Source: Anadara kagoshimensis | Taxonomy: Eukaryota; Mollusca; Bivalvia; Arcoida; Arcidae | DNA length: 64,000 nt | Direction: 5' to 3' | Assembly (NCBI GenBank): GCA_021292105.1 | Contig: CM037861.1 | Location: forward strand, 34,316,172 to 34,380,171 | Part shown: piece after piece, positions 15,101-28,700 of the stretch | How the letters are laid out: the number at the start of each line of letters is the position of its first letter | How positions within the stretch are numbered: position 1 is the stretch's first letter | The notes under the pieces: generated by a model | Told to the model about the DNA's origin: nothing | The model's input: only the letters and a program-made list of their open reading frames with translations | Databases searched by the model: none | Position numbers and translations under genes: made by a program

Positions 15101-18100
15101 CGAGTTATCAGAGTTCGACTTGGAGTATTTTTAGTTGTAGTATATAGCGACTAGTTTTGGACAAAAAAAAACTTCGAAATATCCGAAGTTTCGACTAATC
15201 CGATTTCAAAATAACGAGTTTCTACTGTATTATATTTACAGTCATTCAATCGCGAAAATTAAAAACGCAAAAATTTTTACATAGGTATATTTTCATAAAA
15301 TCACGAAAAATTAACACTGCAAAAATTTCCAGTTATATGGTAGTTTGCCAAAGATAGAGGATCTTCTCTGGGCACTCAGGTTTTCTCTGGCATCCATCCC
15401 AGAACCAAACACTTTGATATAAATGAAAATCTTTTACCTGGGCTTAAAACGCTATTATTCAACTCTACTTATTGAATGCGATGCAATCTAGTCTATTGCA
15501 AAGTTAATCTGCACGATTACCGACATTAACAAATTGTTTATCAATGAGTAGATAAATGTGAAATGAAATATATTGCTCCAGAACGTACCATACAACTTGG
15601 TTGTGATTCCATTTTGTGGATCTTGAATCAAAAACCTATATCCAGAACTATTCATCTACCGGTATATATCTTCAAATTTGATAGAATATATAAAAAAGTA
15701 TACACTTGAGTATGAATATGGAATTCTAGAAAATCTAGGTTAAGTTTTAGTTTTATACCAGACAGAATACCCCTCTTTTAACATATTTTAATATATTATA
15801 ATTATTTTGTTTTGAAGGACAAACTCAAATACACCAGCCTTGGGACAGCAACAGATAAGAGTTATTTCTCAGTTAATGAAATCAGTGGAGCTATCACCCT
15901 CTCCAGGTCTCTAGATGCTCCGGGAACACCTGGAAGGTTCCAAGTAAGATCATTTAAAACTTATCTATGTTCACACAACACCTTAATTCTCTTTGTTTTA
16001 CTGTTTTGTAATACAAATGTATTGATCCTTGACAAGTTTTCAATCAGTACTGTTCACACATCGCTGTTTTTCACTTTTGGGATGTCATCAGTCTTGAATC
16101 ATGTCTATCAAAACTTGTAAAAAAAATTACATGTAAACTTATAGAGACATGTAAAGGTTGAAGTCACGTGTCATGTCTAATCTACTACACTCAGAATTTG
16201 TTATGTTTTTGGACAATTCTCTTACTCATGTGTTCCATTGGACTTTTTTGGAGGAGATACAAAAAGTCCAATGGAACACATGAGATTTGAAAAAAAAAAT
16301 CATAAAAATATTCTAAATGACTTGTCCCGTCATTTTTAGGCTTTTTTTAGTCAAAAATAAACTTTTAGTTATGGTACAAATGGAAGTTCTTCCACATAAT
16401 TTAAATTCTCTTCAGTGGAACCTGGGAAAACCAAACTCTCAATAACCCCTCAAAAATATATGCAAAAAACAATAAAATGAATTTTATAAGAGTTGTATAA
16501 ATCCTGTTGAATTTACTAAATATCTTACAGAATAGTATATAAAATTTATAGTCAATTTAGGGAATATTTTGAATTCTGTATCTTTATTTTCAGTTTGATG
16601 TGGAAGTATCTGATGACAGACTTAATTCTAAATTTGCCAGAGCCACAGTTATCATCAACGTAAACCCACTTCAAGGACCACCTCAATTTTCATTGAACAA
16701 CTACGAAATAACCATTCCTGTTAGTAAGGGAGTTAATACCACTGTTATCACAGTTTCTGCCATAGATCCTGATGTACAGGTAAATAGCTTGATAACAGTT
16801 TTCTTTCTTTTTGCTTGACAATAAAAAGGCTTCTGATTTTTGTCATGTCCTTTTAAATTTGTTGATTGATAAGAAATTGAACTACTGGTATGTGTGTGTG
16901 GATTTAAGATTTCATAGCGTACTACCACTTAGATGGAAATTTCTAATAAAACTACAGACAGTTACCTATTTTTGTAGGGAAAGGGAAATTAAAATATCAA
17001 GCATAATATTTATGATATTTAAATTTGAGAATTAATGATGTTTTTATTTTCAATCAACAGGAAGCAGTTCGTTACAACTTGATGGGATTCCGTCCAGGTA
17101 CAGATTATTTCTTCTTGGATGGTGCTACTGGAACAATATATGTTAAAGACAGTCTTTATAGAGACCCAGCAAAGAGTTTAACATACACGGTAAATAACCA
17201 ATCCTATAAACCTTAGCTCTTACTTTTACCTCCTGTTTCATGCTCTTACTTTTACCTTCTGTTTCATGCTCTTACTTTTACCTCTTGTTTCATGCTCTTA
17301 CTTTTACCTCCTGTTTCATGCTCTTACTTTTACCTCCTGTTTCATGCTCTTACTTTTACCCCCTATTCATGCCCTTACCTCCTGTTTCATATTTAATTCT
17401 GTTGCCTTGATGGCCTAAAAGGCATGTTTACAGATTGCAGTCCTCTCATGACCTAGATTCCACTCGGGCAGTGTGACAAAGTTTGTCAGTTCACTTGCTG
17501 AAGGTTTGTGGTTTTTGATTACTCAACTTAAAATATACTTGATGCTGTTTTATTTATTCAGTTGCTCAACATACCATGCTTATAAGGATTAGATAATTTT
17601 TTCATCAACAAAAATATTCATAAAATACTACCCTGACTTCAAGCTGGCCAATCTGATTGCAAAATTTATGAGTTTATACTTCATATTAAAAAATGTCTTT
17701 GTCCTGATCAGATTAGTCAGGTGCGACTGTACACTGTTGATATCTGATAATTAATAATTCAAACTTGTCATAAGTTTTCAATGAGGATTTTATGATCACT
17801 GTTTTTAAATAGAAAAATCATCTCTATTATACATTATATTGTTTTCTGTTGTTTTGACAGCTGTTGGTTGAAGCATATGACACTAAATATCCAGAAGACA
17901 AAAGTTATGCCACCGTTACCATTAATGTCAACAGAAATGTAGCTACTCCAACCTGTTCACCATCACAATATAGTGCAACTGCCAATGATTATGATCCCGT
18001 CGGAACATATGTTATACAAGTTAGGTGTACAGACAGTGATCTGACTGTAAGTTTATAATGTTATTTTTGCATTTATGTTCCCCAAATGGAGGGGGGGTGA

Positions 18101-21100
18101 GGACAATATTATGTTTTCTCCATTTCTTCCGCCAACATTTTGTCTGCCATTTTCTCTAACTGTTGAACAGATATATATAAAATTTACGGGAACAATCATT
18201 GTGTGGCGGTGTAGATGGACGTGCCAATGGCTATTTGTATTTTAGTCAATCATGTATGGTGATTTCTCTGTTTGGGTTTTGTTAGGAGGACACTTAATAT
18301 GGCATCCCATTTCAGTTATAACTTGTTATAATATGTTATAACATAAAATTTTCTTTTTAATTGGTGAAATTCGCTTTTAAGATATTGAAAAAAAGGATGT
18401 TTTCTAATGGGTAGTTCAAAATTTACTGTATTAAATGCAAAACACCTCTATATTCTCAGAACTTTTTATTTTAGATTTACATCATTATTATAGATAAACA
18501 ATTATGAATCATGTCTGTATTGAGTTTTCCATTATTATTATTTTTATTTTGTTGTTGTTTAACCAGGTTCCAGAGAATGAATTGACCTACAAACTAGAAG
18601 AAGGAAGAGTTGCAACTGATTATTTCACCATTCACCCGAAAACTGGCAATATCACCATCAATAGAATCCTCTCCTCAGACCCTGCTCTACCTACTACATA
18701 TAATGTAAGATTTACTCTCTAATAAACTCATTCATTGTATGATATTAAAAATAGCATATAACTATGCTACCCTGTTGTGACCATGGTAATGAATATTATC
18801 CATATATCTATTGTTTTACTCGGGACAATTTTTACAGAGAGTTGATGTCCCAAATGTCCATTATGCTGGCATCAGTTAAGTCTTTGTGAAATAAATTGAC
18901 TTATGGAAGATCACAACATGTGATGATAGTTAAAAACCCTGACTTTTTGGTCTGAAGTCTGACAATGCTAACAATTGAGCCACATGTTTCCATGTTGAAT
19001 ATCCTTTTTTTATAGTGTTAATGAGGGTGATTATAGATGAAGATATATAAAACGACCATAGAATCTTGGTTATATTATATATTAATGCAGTATTTTTTGT
19101 TTTGTTTTAGTTGAAAGTAATAACTACAGATGGTGGTGGAAAAACTGGTACAGCTGCTATAGTAGTTACAGTAGACCGTAATGATGCTCCTTCATTCATC
19201 AATCCACAGTCCTACAATACAGATGTCTCTGAAGCTATAGGAGTCATGCAAAACATACTTACTGTCAGGGCATCAGATCCTGATCCTGTTGTAAGTTATC
19301 TCCCCTTTGTAAATATAGAATCATTTGATTAACGAGTAAAAAGGCATGAAGGCTTTTAACTTATCTGCTTAAACTAGATATAATTGGTTCATATCAATTT
19401 AGCATTTATTTTATAATCTTATTTAATTATGTTTTACATAGTTTAATATTTTATTGTCACTATTGTATCTTTGACACTAGCTAGCCCGATTAGCTGAAAT
19501 AATGCTGATACAGCTTTAAACAATAAATCACCACTCACTCAAACTAGGTGTAGAATAGTTGATATATCCCTGGTGTTGTGAGTGTCTGCCTCTGTGGCTG
19601 ATGTTGAATTCACAAATAGTGCAGATAAGCAACATTTTGTCCTATTCTTACATGTAATTGTTTTCACTCTTTCTTGAAAATGTAAAATGAGTACAATGTT
19701 TTTACTTTAGTGCTAAAATTGCTTTAGTTACCAGTGAATAGTTAGGGTGTTGATATGACATACCAGCAGCGGTTATAGGTTGTGGCTTTAATGGGTTTTA
19801 CTGTACAATCAACTTTATGTTAGTTTATTTATTTTACTACTCTTTTCTCTTTTCAGACCTCGAAAAATGGACAGTTACAATTTTTCTTTAATGGTCCACC
19901 AGATGCCGCGAGTGTGTTCCAAATCAATCCAACAACCGGTGCTATAAGTAACCGTATCAGTTTATTAGGTGGTTCTAAGACATATCAGTTTACAGTTGGT
20001 GTAAGAGACATGGGTAACCCATCCAAGTCTGCCATAGCAACTGTTACCATTAATGTTATAGAAGTAGGAAAGATCACCTTCCCACAGGGTGAATATGCCA
20101 TTACTAAACCAGAAAATGAACCTGTTGGATCACTCATCTTTAATCAACAGGCCACTGATCCATTAGCTGGCGTGAGTATACAACATGGTCATCTTGATAG
20201 CATGTACATGTTCTAAATATTGAGATATATACTGTGCTAATAACATACATTTGTGTGTGTAACCATTGACTGTAAATATAAATTATATCTGAACATGCAG
20301 GAGTTGGTAAATTCATGTACAAATAAGTACAAAATGATGTTATACAGTTATGAGTAGATCAATATTCTTTAATATTGACTGTTAAAAGAAAAATGTCTAC
20401 TGATATATTTTATGAAAATAGTACGTCAGCAATATTGTGGCAGAGTATTTATAAACACAGACAAGTTTATTATGCACCAATAGGTATTAATACTGTGTTA
20501 TCGTATACATGTATTCATACCGTCATGCGTTCATTTGTCATCTCCCACCTTTATATATCCCTATTTTAAGTTATCTCCATTATATAGGCTCTTCCATGTT
20601 TGTAAACACTCTGCCACAATATTGCTGACGGACTATAGCAAAGTATTTAAAAACAATCCAAATGGCAAAAAACTTTTGGATTATTTACAATAATAAACTT
20701 GAAGATACTTTATAAAGCTGATGTCATGACTGATTATGGCATCACCAGTCTTTTATGACGGAGATTTCCTAATCACAACAAAGTACGCTTACTTTGACTT
20801 CACAGTTCACTGAATGTCTTTAAGAGTTGATGAAATGGAAAAATATTCACTGTGCTAAAAATGCAGCTCAGCCAATCGGACTGTGACGATTTGGAATTTA
20901 TGTATTTAATGTGTATGTTTAATTCTGTTTTTAGAGTATCCTTGTATATGAAATAAGAGGTGATGCAAATTCTCCAAATTATTTCACCATAAACTCGACT
21001 ACAGGAGCAGTTACATTAAGTAAACCATTTACTGATGATGATGGAGATACACTTGTTTATATTGTAAGTATTTAAAATTTTACAATCAGTATTTCCCTTG

Positions 21101-22732
21101 CACGTTTCTTCTCTTTTTTGCTACCTTCTGTCATTTGGTCAAAGGTGCATAGGTAAAATGCTGTTTATTGCCCTATGACAGTGTTATCTTGCTCACGATG
21201 TAATCAAGGTGGTCATTTTTCAAATTGTGGAAGAAAATACCCCAAGAAAGCCGACTGGAGATTTTTCTCTTTATAGTTTACTAGACAGACTAGTTCAACT
21301 TTTCTAGTAAATCTTTAAAACTAGTGGAAGCTGCTTTTTGGATTTCATAATGGTAATAGGTACTAGTTCATAAAACATTTGTTAATACACATTAACATGT
21401 GTATTTTAATTTTAATGTTAAAAGTACGTAATACTTGATCTTTGGTATTACTACCAAATAACTAATGTAAACTTTTCTTTAATCTATTTTAGGTGAGAAT
21501 AGTGGCATACAGAAAAGACAAACCCGATGAATATGCCATGACCCTGTTACGTGTCAATGTGATCCGTAATCCCAATGCTCCACAGTTCTCTCACCCTGAT
21601 GTTGTCTTGACGATCAACGAGGATACACCATTAACAACAACTATAGTCAGAGTTAACGCAACTGATCCAGATGTCGTAAGTATACTAAATTACTACTTTA
21701 TTATTATTTTACTGAAGGGCCAACATGTTGTTTACAATCATTTTTCATCTGAGAGTACTTTAACCATGCCAAGTTCTTCATCTGAAAGTACTTTAACCAT
21801 GCCAAGTTCTTCATCTGAAAGTACTTTAACCATGCCATGTTCTTCATCTGAGAGTACTTTAACCATGCCAAGTTCTTCATCTGAGAGTACTTTAACCATG
21901 CCAAGTTCTTCATCTGAGAGTACTTTAACCATGCCAAGTTCTTCATCTGAGAGTACTTTAACCATGCCAAGTTCTTCATCTGAGAGTACTTTAACCATGC
22001 CAAGTTCTTCATCTGAGAGTACTTTAACCATGCCAAGTTCTTTATTGTTTGTCAATATTTATTTTTACCATGCCAAGTTTTTCATTGTTTGTCAATATTT
22101 ATTTTTACCATGCCAAGTTTTTCATTGTTTGTCAATATTTATTTTAACCATGCCAAGTTTTTCATTGTTTGTCAATATTTATTTTTACCATGCCAAGTTT
22201 TTCATTGTTTGTCAATATTTATTTTAACCATGCCAAGTTTTTCATTGTTTGTCAATATTTATTTTAACCATGCCAAGTTTTTCATTGTTTGTCAATGTTT
22301 ATTTTAGGGTGACAATGGTAAAGTTCAGTTTGAGTTCAATACACAAGATTCCAGACCTCCATATGCCACAGATTATTTCTACATCAACCCGAATACTGGT
22401 GACATCATAGTGACATCAAACCTACGTGTAGATCCAAATACTAACCAATATGTGGTAAGTTGAAGAATTCACTGAATGCTTTGTTACTGTTGTCCTAAGT
22501 TGAAAGATTAGGATTCAAACCCTGGTCACATCTGTAATACTTTCTGAGGTGATTTTGCTTTATCTCATAACAAGACTTACAACCCTGTTTAATCTTATTG
22601 ATATAAGAATGAATTATGTCGACACCTGTGACTTCTCTAAATGAATCTTTGTTCTACAAGATGCACAAATAGGCTAAGCATAGAATAATTATCATCAGGG
22701 CAAAGTGCTAGTTGCTGTTAATGAATTTATTT

Positions 22733-22784
<52 letters not shown>

Positions 22785-25700
22785 GGAACACGTGTCTAGT
22801 AAAGTTGAGAGTTTTAATAACATTTTCTAAACTCAGTATATATGTTTTATTGTTCACAGTTATCGGTAATAGCCAAGGATCTGGGTAACCCAGCTGGACG
22901 TTCTGCCATCAAGGTCACGGTCAATATTGCCAGAAATCCAGCTGCACCAGTGTTTTCTCAGAGGAACTATGAAGTTACAATCAATGAGAATGTACCAAGA
23001 GGTTTTTCTGTCATTTCTATCAGTGCCACGGATAATGATGGTGTAAGTACAAATAACCAATAAGAATGATTAATAAAAACTTGCTTCAAACTGGTTACCA
23101 AAGCTGAAAAGTAATTATATTAGTGCAATCAGTCATCAGGTATTAACATTAGTGTCATTTTGACAAAACAGCTCTAACTCAAATTTTTTTAAATTTTATT
23201 TCATTAGTGACCAAATATGTTGTTTTTTCATATGAACTTTTTTGTAGTATAAAAGCATTGATGCCATTCCCCCTTATTTTTATAGGAATTTTCTTAAGTG
23301 GACATACCCTCCAGTTTTTATTAACATGTCATTTAAGAATGTATTCTGAAGAGTCCAAAATTTCCTGCATTAAATTTTATTTAATATGTAACTTGGAGAT
23401 AAACAATAATTAATCTTAATAACATACATGTAGATGTTATGTTATTTCTCTACAGTGTTATATAAAATATACTGTTTGCTCTCTACTGCTTATAATGGAA
23501 ATAAAGATCATTATAAAAAGAAACAATAACTATCTTGTTATTTTTGTTTTTCTAGGACCGTGTAGAATATTCCATCTTCAGTAGTATCCCACGATCATAT
23601 TACTTCGACATTAATCCCAATAACGGTACAATAACAACATTTACGGACCTGTTCCAGGATTCATCACCAGCATATATTGTAAGTTACTTACTTAAATGTT
23701 CCCTAATATTGGATCGTATAAAACTTATAGCCAGTAAAATAATATAATAAATCTATAAAAATGAATAATGGAGAAGAACTCTTACTTAGTCTTTTGTTGA
23801 AAATGAAACCTTTTGCTTTTAAAATATTTTACATGGAAAGACTTGAGCAACCAATAATATGTCAGAACAACATACAAATGAGATCCACCTAGATAAACGC
23901 ATATTGAGATTGAAAATAGAAAAAAAATGTGTTTTATTTCAAAATTCAGCTTAGCAGTATTTATATACGGGAGTAAACCTCTATTTTATTACCACCACCA
24001 ATTGTTCAGTCAAATTTTGGTATTATAGTGTTTAGAAAAAAACCATGAATGTTGACGTTACACGTGTGTAGAAAAGCTTTAAAATGGTGAATTAATGACT
24101 TGAAAATTGCCAAAGTAGCACTGAATGTATTTAAGTTGCTAAATCCTACTAAGTATGAGGGTGTTTATATTTTCAGTTGACTGTACATGCTAAGGATGTA
24201 ACATCATCACCGCTGACAGGTACTGCCACTGTCACCATATCAGTCCAACGTAACTTACATGGACCAGTATTTGACAGATCATTGTATAATATAACTATCT
24301 CTGAATACCATCAAGTAAACTCAGTGGTTCAGAGGATACAGGCCACTGATAATGATGATCCTTCCAGTAGCAGTGGTATCCTTCGTTATCAGATCAACAG
24401 CTCCTCACCAGCTTCACCAGATCCATATTTCATTGTCAGTTCTACATCTGGAGAAATTTATTTGTCACAAATTCTTCATAAAGAGGGAGTAGGAAATCAA
24501 TATAGAGTAAGTATACATCAATAGATCAAACATAACACTGAATTGACGGCTTGTCGGCCATGTCCATAATGTTCTGACAAAGGCCTGCAAAACTCTTAGG
24601 GTATGGGAAATATAATGAATTGCAATGAGAAATTCAATAAGGTTTAATGCATAGGGTATTTGATCATATTTTGTTGGCAGCTTCCTGAAATAATGTTCTG
24701 TTTACAGGAAATTGTCAAAATATAAGTTTTTATGTACAATGGAAATAAGTCTTTTATGATATGATAAATGAATTAATCCATTAGAAGTTTGTTTTTTTTT
24801 TGTGTGAAGAGGATGAATTTTAAGGAAAGCCAAAGTTTGTATCAGACGTAATTACAAGTAATTGTGAATTTTAAAGAATTCATAGTAAAAAAAATCCTTT
24901 CTTGTAAAATTGTGAAACTTCAGGGGAAAAAAATGCAATTCATTTTTAATTATATTTTTATATATTTATTTTTTTTGCATTGTTTTAACAGAATCTATTA
25001 ACAAGTGGACCATATTATATTCCAATTTTATTTAGATTTAAATTGACATCTATTCCGATTGTTACTATTGTTAACTTTTTTCTTTGGAGTTAAAATTTGT
25101 TGCTAAGGATGCCATGTTAATTTCCTTTTCAGTTAACACTTGTTGCTAAGGATGTGTCAACAGAACCCAGAGCTACAAAGACAGAAGTGAGAATTAATAT
25201 TGTCCGTAATCTTCACACTCCAAATTTTACTGGTACCTTTTACTATGGAAACGGCAGTGATATAACCAAATTGGTACAACTATTTTGACAGTTAAAGCTA
25301 CAGATGAAGATGCCAATAATCCTTTCAATCAAGGAGTAAGTTGGTCTTATCTAAATGTTTAATTATCTGTAGAGATTTTGGTGGCTGAGAGGTCTAAAGC
25401 CACTTGCAGATCAGAGTGCCTCAATCTTACCACCTGGGTTCTAATTAAACATAGGCAAATCCTAGTGTGGCAAAGTTTGTCAGATCACTCAATCTTACCA
25501 CCTGGGTTCCAATTAAACATAGGCAAATCCTGGTGTGGCAAAGTTTGTCAGATCACTCAATCTTACCACCTGGGTTCCAATTAAACATAGGCAAATCCTG
25601 GTGTGGCAAAGTTTGTCAGATCACTCAATCTTACCACCTGGGTTCCAATTAAACATAGGCAAATCCTGGTTGGCAAAGTTTGTCAGATCACTCAATCTTA

Positions 25701-28700
25701 CCACCTGGGTTCCAATTAAACATAGGCAAATCCTGGTGTGGCAAAGTTTGTCAGATCACTCAATCTTACCACCTGGGTTCCAATTAAACATAGGCAAATC
25801 CTGGTGTGGCAAAGTTTGTCAGATCACTCAATCTTACCACCTGGGTTCCAATTAAACATAGGCAAATCCTGGTGTGGCAAAGTTTATCAGTTCACTTGCT
25901 GAAGGTTGGTGGTTTTCCCTGGGCACTCTGGTTTTCTCCAGCATCCACCTTGATATATATGAAAGAATCTTGACTGGGATGGAAAACAACATTTACCCCA
26001 CACAGTTATATGCCTATATTATGAAGATGTTTAAGCATTAACCTTGGAATTTACTTACCCATGGGGTTCCAAATTGCAGAGTACTAAACTCTCTCTCTTT
26101 TTTACCAATGTAATCAGGTTTTATTCAGTGTTGTATGTGACTGAACTCATTGGAATTTCATTGTGTTTAAATATGTCAAAATGCTTTTAACCAAAAAATG
26201 TTTTAATGTTTCTATAATATCAAACATTTAATGTCTGTTATGAACTTGATAATTTTCTAATTTTAACAAATGTCTTGTTTTGCAGACTCCAAATGCTGAA
26301 ATTGAATATAAAGTTTTAGGTAGTCCATCAAGTTATGCTAAATACTTTGGAGTAAGAGAGAATGGCGAAGTCTATATTAAACAACCTCTGAATCTACCAG
26401 ACAGAAATGTCAAACAGTTATCAGTAAGTAGTCAGTTTTGTTTGTTATAATGTTGCTTACCCTGAAAGAGCACCTGATGCATTGCTCCTTACCCTACCAG
26501 AGGATATGATGAAATGTTGCTTACCCTGAAAGACACCTGATGCATTGCTCCTTACCCTACCAGAGGATATGATGTAATGTTGCTTACCCTGAAAGAGCAC
26601 ATGATGCATTGCTCCTTACCCTACCAGAGAATATGATATAATGTTGCTTACCCTGAAAGAGCACATGATGCATTGCTCCTTACCCTACCATAGAATATGA
26701 TGTAATGTTGCTTACCCTTAAAGAGCACCTGATGCATTGCTCCTTACCCTACCAGAGGATATGATGTAATGTTGCTTACCCTTAAAGAGCACCTGATGCA
26801 TTGCTCCTTACCCTACCAGAGGATATGATGTAATGTTGCTTACCCTAAAAGAGCCCATGATGCATTGCTCCTTACCCTATCAGACCATATGATGTAATAT
26901 TGCTTACCCTAATAGAGCACATGATGCATTACTCCTTACCCTACCAGAGGATATAATGTAATCCTTCTTGCCATACCAGAAGATCTGTTTTGTCTTATCC
27001 CACATTGTCTGAGAATGAGATTTTTGTAACATTTATTCCCCTTTCATGATATTTCTATTTTAATTTTAACATTTATAATTTAGGTTGATATACAAGCCTG
27101 TGATAAGAGCTGGAAACCTAAATGCTCTACAGCTACATTTGTGGTAAATGTAACATACCAGGAAACTGCCAAGAGAAGAATTGGATTTACTCAGCCTGTA
27201 TATTAGTAAGTGTTAATTTGATTTGAAATTCAACTGATATGTCAAGATTACTCTCCTTATAGAAGGGGTCTCTGTGGCCATGGGGTCTAAAGAGTGTGCT
27301 TACACAGTGCATCTCGTCACCTGGTCCGAATCTGGCAAAATCTATTGTGAGAAAGTTTGTCAGCTTGCCTACTATAATTCTTTTTATGTTCTGACACTGG
27401 CCACCATTACGTTACCAAAGCAGCATCACGGCAACTAATGACATACTAGTGTCGGTGACATCATTAAATTGCATTATTCATTCTTTTTGTGTGTAATTCA
27501 AGCATGCTGGGCCTTTGTCGGAACGTTGTGGGCATGGCCAGTGATTCGTCAATTTGGTGGCTTCCTTTTGACACTCTTGTTTCTCCATCCTTCTTTTACT
27601 GATCCCCTCATTATAAGTGAATGGATTTTGATTTGGGTGTAAAACAACATTACTCTGATCTTCTCTATACTCTCTCTCCTTATGGGTATTTTCATTGATT
27701 TTGCATTATTTTATGTTCTGTTTCAGATGACAAGTTTTTGTTTTCTTTTATATATCCTTCTAAAGAAAGCCCAAATTATCAGATTTTCCTGATATTTATA
27801 AAAGGAATTGCTAACAGATAGGATGAAAAAAATCTAGATTTTAAAGTTAAAAGACTAGATACATATCTCCAATTAAACCTTAGATGGGAAGCATGCTCAA
27901 TTATATTTCACAACCTTTTTGTTTCCGTTTTTAATGATTTTGTGTGATCATTATTTATATTTTATTAATTTTTGTACTTGCAGTAAAGAGTACTTTGAAA
28001 ACATGAAATATCCAACCAATTTATTTGTTATGGATGTAGAAAACCAGGAACCTACTTTATCTGTCGGATGTAAAATATTGAGTGGTGATGAATTAATAGG
28101 TACTGGACCCCTCTTCACTATTGATTCTGATCCAGTCGCTAAGAACTGTATATTCAAATTAAATGGTCCATTAGATTATGAGCAGAAGAATAAGTATAAT
28201 ATGACTGTAGAAGTGTACCATGTAAATCCATCAGGAAGAAGGAAGAGACAAACTTACAGTAAGTATACTGGTAGATATCCCACAGGTATACTTAACAAAA
28301 TGGTCTCCAGCAATCCACTACATACCAAATTAATGATGGTAAAATCATTTACTTACACATATTTGCAACTTATCCATGTGTTGCACATGCAAACACATTA
28401 TTAATAACTTTCTTTTATATATTTATCTTTGTAAAATACTAGGTAAACCCAAACACTTTTTAATCTTAATTTTCTGTTGAAATTTTCAGTCTCATGGATG
28501 TTCACTTTACACAGGTCACATGGTATTTATCTGTCAGTTTTTTAAAATTGATTTTTCATATTGGAATCACAGGCAAAATTATTTGATTGGCCAGTTGACT
28601 GGATTCTGGGAAATACCGGTCCCTTTTTGTGTTAAATTTATATATTATCTATTTTTCATTTTGACATTAATATTTTGTAATTTTGATTTTTTAAAATTTA

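Noticed and set aside
21704..22307. Open frames with SSSESTLTMP or LAWLKYSQMKN repeats on both strands
   Set aside because: Products of the 33-bp and 40-bp tandem arrays; the real exon 24 ends at the donor after 21,675.
25378..25855. Repetitive open frames with QSLSDHSILPPGFQLNIGKS
   Set aside because: Translation of the 68-bp array within a SINE-like element.
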